DNA of 20,000 bases from Chara braunii (Eukaryota > Streptophyta > Charophyceae > Charales > Characeae): contig BFEA01000969.1 of NCBI GenBank assembly GCA_003427395.1, positions 263,834 through 283,833 of the forward strand, written 5' to 3'. The position numbers and the translations under genes were made by a program. Under the pieces are notes generated by a model. It was not told the origin of the DNA, searched no databases, and worked only from the letters and a program-made list of their open reading frames with translations. Positions 17,053-20,000 of the stretch are shown here, piece after piece. How positions within the stretch are numbered: the stretch's first letter is position 1; the number at the start of each line of letters is the position of its first letter.

Positions 17053-17953
17053 CAACATTGACAAGCAGCAGCTGAGCGGTAGTCGGGTAGGAAAGGCAGC
17101 CAAGGGAATGCCAAAGGGANAGTAGGGTGACTGGAAGATGTAAAGAGGTGATAGAGGAGGTGGGGTTAGAGAGAATATAGTAGTGTGAGGNAAGAGAAGA
17201 CTCTTACNTGTGAGACAATGAGCAATNAGTTAAGGGATAGTCNTNGANTGNTTTGGGCTGGTTTANTATAATAAATTCAATCTTGTATATGTGAACGTAG
17301 AAGTAGGCTAGTGCGATTGTTGACTGTGTGGTCCCATGCCTCGTATTTTAGCCAACAAAGGATCTGACTATATACTAAATAAGTGGGGAAGAGTGTATAT
17401 ACTAAGGTGTTGTGAGTGTATATGGGATCCTAAACAGACCTTAAGGTAGGTGAGGAAAGTGTCTCTGAGGTTCTTATGGCTGCTTAGGGGTAGGATGACT
17501 ATAGCGCGATCAAAATGAGAGAGTCGGGCCATAAGCGTAGGAGGTACGCTCTGCTAAGAGACCGTGTGAGGATGCGATCTGGGTTAAGGAACACTGATTC
17601 AACCTGATCATGGTAGTTGGTTCTCTTTGGCATGTACTTAAAGGATATCCCCCAAAGGTCCGAAATGAAGTGATTGTGCTTGGGGGTTGAGTTTGCTCTT
17701 GATCACGTTGCCTTGAATTATAAAGGTATACATACCCATGCGCTTGTAACTAGGGTATGCATGGAGGCTTGGTAGGGGTTTGAGTTCGAATTTCTCGTAG
17801 TTTTGAGGCCTCGAGGGTGCTGCGACGAGATATGAGGGAAGAGTATTAGCAGTGCTTTGACTAGAGGTTGTTGTGAACTTACGAACCGTTGCGACATGAT
17901 AGGCCTTGGGTCGTTTAAAATTTAGGTATGTCTTGAGTTATACATCTTCTTCA
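17053..17953 (+). other. Region after gag with no pol genes
   Basis: Many Ns and no ORF of note. The expected protease and reverse transcriptase are absent. A perfect hairpin, AGCGTA-ggagg-TACGCT, occurs near 17535-17551. GGATCC within gggatcctaaa at 17425-17430 repeats the string seen near 15363. Confidence 0.45.
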
Positions 17954-18473
17954 AACAGAAAAATTCCCGCGAGAAATGACAGTTGAAAAAACATTCCATT
18001 AAAAAAAAATCCTTCATATTTATAAATTACAATTCCCATGTTTGTCCAATTCTAAAATTTTCAGTTTTATTTGATAAGTTTCCGTCTAAATATATGCTTT
18101 CCATTCCAACTACATCTATTTGTTCAAGATGGAATGAAAGTCTGGACGAGTTTATGAAATGTTTTAAGTAAACTTTCATTCTACTACAACAAATATCTTT
18201 TAATTTAGATTGGATTAACCTATTTATGACTGAAAATCCTTATTTAGAATGACAGTTTAATTAAAATATTTCATGAAATCATCCAGACTTTCATTCCATC
18301 TCTAGCATGCAGTTCAAATAAGAAGGNATACCCCATTCTTGGAAGGAAAGTTCTCAAGTAAGACGNAAAATTTTAAAATTGGAATGACATTTTTTAAGAT
18401 GAAATGAAAATTTAAAATTTAGAATGTAATTTTAGTATAGAATGAATATTTAATTCTGGGAATTTTTTCTGTT
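17954..18473. mobile_element. 520-bp palindromic MITE / foldback element
   Basis: The ends are AACAGAAAAATTCCC (17954-17968) and GGGAATTTTTTCTGTT (18458-18473). Nearer the middle, 18127-18164 and 18265-18301 are inverted copies differing at only a few bases (agatggaatgaaagtctgga). Both pairs share the same centre, about 18214. Intervening parts also match across the centre (tgtccaattctaaaattttcag on the left against the complement of 18360-18400), so the whole element is one long imperfect palindrome. It is AT-rich with no credible protein; the 62-codon lysine-rich ORF at 17983-18171 is taken as chance. This fits a non-autonomous foldback MITE inserted into the LTR element. A target-site duplication could not be settled. 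Confidence 0.8.
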
Positions 18474-18479
18474 GTTCGA

Positions 18480-18974
18480 TAGGTGAGGGNTACGATTATA
18501 CCTTATGTNGNCCTGCTTCAGTTTAAANGCTCTAGCCAGAAAGGGGGCATCCTTTGTGTGATATTGGTGTCGATTTGAGTCGAGAGTATTCGACTTTAAG
18601 TGTATACAAGTAGTTCAAGACTATATTTGTTCGCCTGAATTGGGATGTTATACCCCTGAGGGTGTTTGAGTTGGAACGTTGTCTCAGACTGTTTCTTTGT
18701 ATATGACGATCACAATCACTCTCACACGCNTGNATTTTATCCTNATGAATGGTGATTTTGTGTGGAAAAAATATATAAGAGGAGCCTTCTGTGCCATGGA
18801 ATTGTGAGAATGGATGGATGTGGACTGACTCTCCGATATGCTNGAGCGAGCTGCCCACGGGCGGGTGATAAGGCCGAGTATAAGGAGAGGTAGTGCAGTT
18901 TGTTGTGTGACGGAAGTGTAAGAATCCTAAGGGATTTTGTGAGTCTCTGAGACTCGAATGCTTANNATGNNGGA
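18480..18974. other. Region with no recognised feature
   Basis: Contains several Ns and no ORF with recognisable motifs. It lies between the palindromic MITE and the 54-bp tandem repeat. Confidence 0.4.
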
Positions 18975-19100
18975 TGTTTTACGGTTGAGNTGTGAAGAGG
19001 GNCCATAAGCAGGTCCCTCACTCAAGTTGTTTCGTGGTTGAGTTGTGAAGAGGACCCATAAGTTGGCCTCTTAGTTTGAGTTGTTTTATGNTTGAGACCC
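18975..19100 (+). repeat. 54-bp tandem repeat carrying CCATAAG hairpins
   Basis: Two full units (about 18975-19027 and 19028-19081) and a partial third share tgtttt-cggttgag-tgtgaagagg-cccataag, then a C-rich right arm and a tcaagt or tgagt end. Each full unit holds a hairpin: GAGGG/CCCTC around nccataagcaggt in the first, and AAGAGG/CCTCTT around acccataagttgg in the second. The arms differ but pair, and the loop keeps CC-ATAAG-NN-GG as in class B of the 10165-11070 array. Confidence 0.8.
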
Positions 19101-19627
19101 CTTCAGATTAAGGAAGGTGGTGGTGTTGCTTATTGGAAGACNCATCTTCAAAGGGAANGTGTTTTAAAAAGGATCGCATGATAGCTCATCCTAGAAAGAG
19201 AGGGATGGCTGGGAGACTTATTGAGAGAGACCTCCTTCGTGTGAAAGGTGGTTAATAGATTTAAGGGCATGGTAAGCAATGTTTGAGTTGATAAAGTCTG
19301 ATGAGAGGAACCAGAATTACGGTTTGTATCATTAGTGGAACTGAGATGGTCGCAAGTCAGTGCATTAAGATATCGTGGGATGTGTGGTCTGCTGTCTCTG
19401 ATCAAGTCAGTGGGCCACGGCCTTGTAAGAGCCTAGCGGTGAATTTGTTCGTGATTGTGAGAAGGGGCCGTGCTTTCTATGTTGTCCCATGGGGAGCTGG
19501 TAAACAACTTTAAAAGTGAGACAGACGCCTGCGTAGTCCCGCAGCGGGGTTGTGGTCTGTTTTGCGACGCACTGTTGTTGGACCAAATACCCTTGTCCAA
19601 ATACTCTTTTTGGTCATGCTTTTGCAT
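19101..19627. other. Region with no recognised gene
   Basis: Only short overlapping ORFs with no motifs. CTGATGAG at 19298-19305 resembles one part of a hammerhead core, but the rest is missing. Confidence 0.4.
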
Positions 19628-19643
19628 TCGACACAGTGGCGAC
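19628..19643 (+). promoter_or_regulatory. Weak second LTR-end / primer-binding-site-like junction
   Basis: TCGACA (19628-19633), three bases, then TGGCGAC (19637-19643) mirrors the layout ctcgaca-ga-TGGCGCC at 13416-13431. The 12 bases ending in TCGACA match at 9 of 12 positions. TGGCGAC is the start of the tRNA-Arg-type site of some plant elements, but the match fails after seven bases, so this may be chance. Confidence 0.25.
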
Positions 19644-19866
19644 GTCGGCTACCGTGACGAAGCCAGTCTGGAATGGAAAGGATGTGCATGCTTGAGCGTA
19701 ACACTCGAAACGAATTCCTCAATTATTAAGGCCGGCGCAAAATCGGTGAGAAAATTTCGTTAAGTATGCGCGCGCGTTGTTATGACGAACGCTGTGAAGG
19801 TTACGATTTGCAGTAATACCCTTTGACCGAAGAGGTTGAGGGGTCGATAGGGTTGATGTGTGACGA

Positions 19867-19993
19867 GTAGATCTACGATGTACGCTGAGACTTAATCTTC
19901 AGTACATCAGTCATAATAAATTAATACGCGCCCCGGTCGTACGACCGGAGCAATTATTAGTGTATGATCATCGGGGTTGAGGTAGCACCCCGA
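19867..19993. repeat. Cluster of perfect palindromes at the right edge
   Basis: In 127 bases: the palindrome GTAGATCTAC (19867-19876); GATGTAC/GTACATC (19877-19883/19902-19908); the perfect 16-base palindrome CCGGTCGTACGACCGG (19933-19948); and ATCGGGGT/ACCCCGAT (19970-19977/19987-19994). Their density matches that of the leader region 12374-12739. They may belong to the leader of another related element that continues past the window. Confidence 0.75.
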
Positions 19994-20000
19994 TTGTTGA

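Larger units (their letters stand above)
13423..20000 (+). mobile_element. Interior of a non-autonomous LTR retrotransposon (extends or is nested to the right)
   Basis: After the primer-binding site come a roughly 1-kb leader, an unidentified intact ORF (14491-15165) and a gag-like frame (15667-17052), all on the plus strand, with plus-strand G enrichment throughout. No protease (DTG/DSG), reverse transcriptase, RNase H or integrase motif is seen on either strand to the right edge. A palindromic MITE is inserted at 17954-18473. The 3' LTR of the same copy is not recognised within the window, so the right boundary is open. A second LTR-like junction near 19633 may mean another element starts there. 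Confidence 0.6.

Noticed and set aside
16767-17114. Minus-strand ORFs opposite the RG-rich gag tail
   Set aside because: They are antisense translations of a purine-rich coding segment (proline/serine/leucine-rich), with no motifs.
17983-18171. 62-codon lysine-rich ORF
   Set aside because: It lies within the AT-rich palindromic MITE and reads simple AT-rich sequence. There is no motif.
19298-19305. Hammerhead ribozyme core (CTGATGAG)
   Set aside because: No properly placed GAAA element or stem II/III pairing follows. The nearest cgaaac is about 400 bases away.

Overview
This is a eukaryotic, repeat-dominated window with no convincing host gene. The best guess for the organism is a streptophyte (land plant or charophyte-type alga). 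Two things point there: a minus-strand LINE with the endonuclease, reverse transcriptase and zinc-binding (zf-RVT) order common in plant L1-like elements, and a primer-binding site matching 18 of 19 bases of the 3' end of plant tRNA-Asp, as used by some plant Ty3-type LTR retrotransposons. The species cannot be named from sequence alone. Scattered single Ns begin at 8149 and thicken after 15.3 kb, suggesting an uncertain consensus in repeats.

Layout. 1-4551: a decayed LINE ORF2 on the minus strand, with all catalytic blocks still legible but broken by stops and frameshifts. 4691-4860: a short tandem duplication and a CCCT microsatellite. 4959-5627: a small element bounded by inverted repeats. 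5.8-8.2 kb: GC-rich, then purine-rich DNA with a few hairpins, a weak tRNA-like stretch and no recognisable gene. 8.2-10.15 kb: G/T-rich DNA with no gene. 10165-11070: eleven short hairpin modules with two conserved core sequences but different, mutually complementary stems. 11.36-11.69 kb: three diverged repeats of about 120 bp. 11.9-13.47 kb: a TATA box followed by many perfect hairpins, ending in a likely LTR terminus (13422) and the tRNA-Asp primer-binding site (13425-13443).

Downstream of that site lies the interior of a plus-strand LTR retrotransposon. It has a structured leader, an intact 224-codon ORF of unknown function (14491-15165), and a gag-like reading frame (15667-17052) that carries a degenerate zinc knuckle, an RG-rich tail and two in-frame TAG codons. 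No protease, reverse transcriptase or integrase follows within the window, so this copy looks non-autonomous. A 520-bp near-complete palindromic MITE (17954-18473) is inserted further on. A 54-bp tandem repeat (18975-19100) carries two more hairpins with the same CC-ATAAG-GG core as the upstream array. The right edge is again rich in perfect palindromes.

The most unusual feature is the family of hairpin modules. Stems covary while the cores stay constant, and the two core classes themselves differ by a compensatory change (TTC/GAA against TCC/GGA). This suggests selection on a folded RNA or single-stranded DNA form, perhaps as repeated protein-binding sites of the LTR element.
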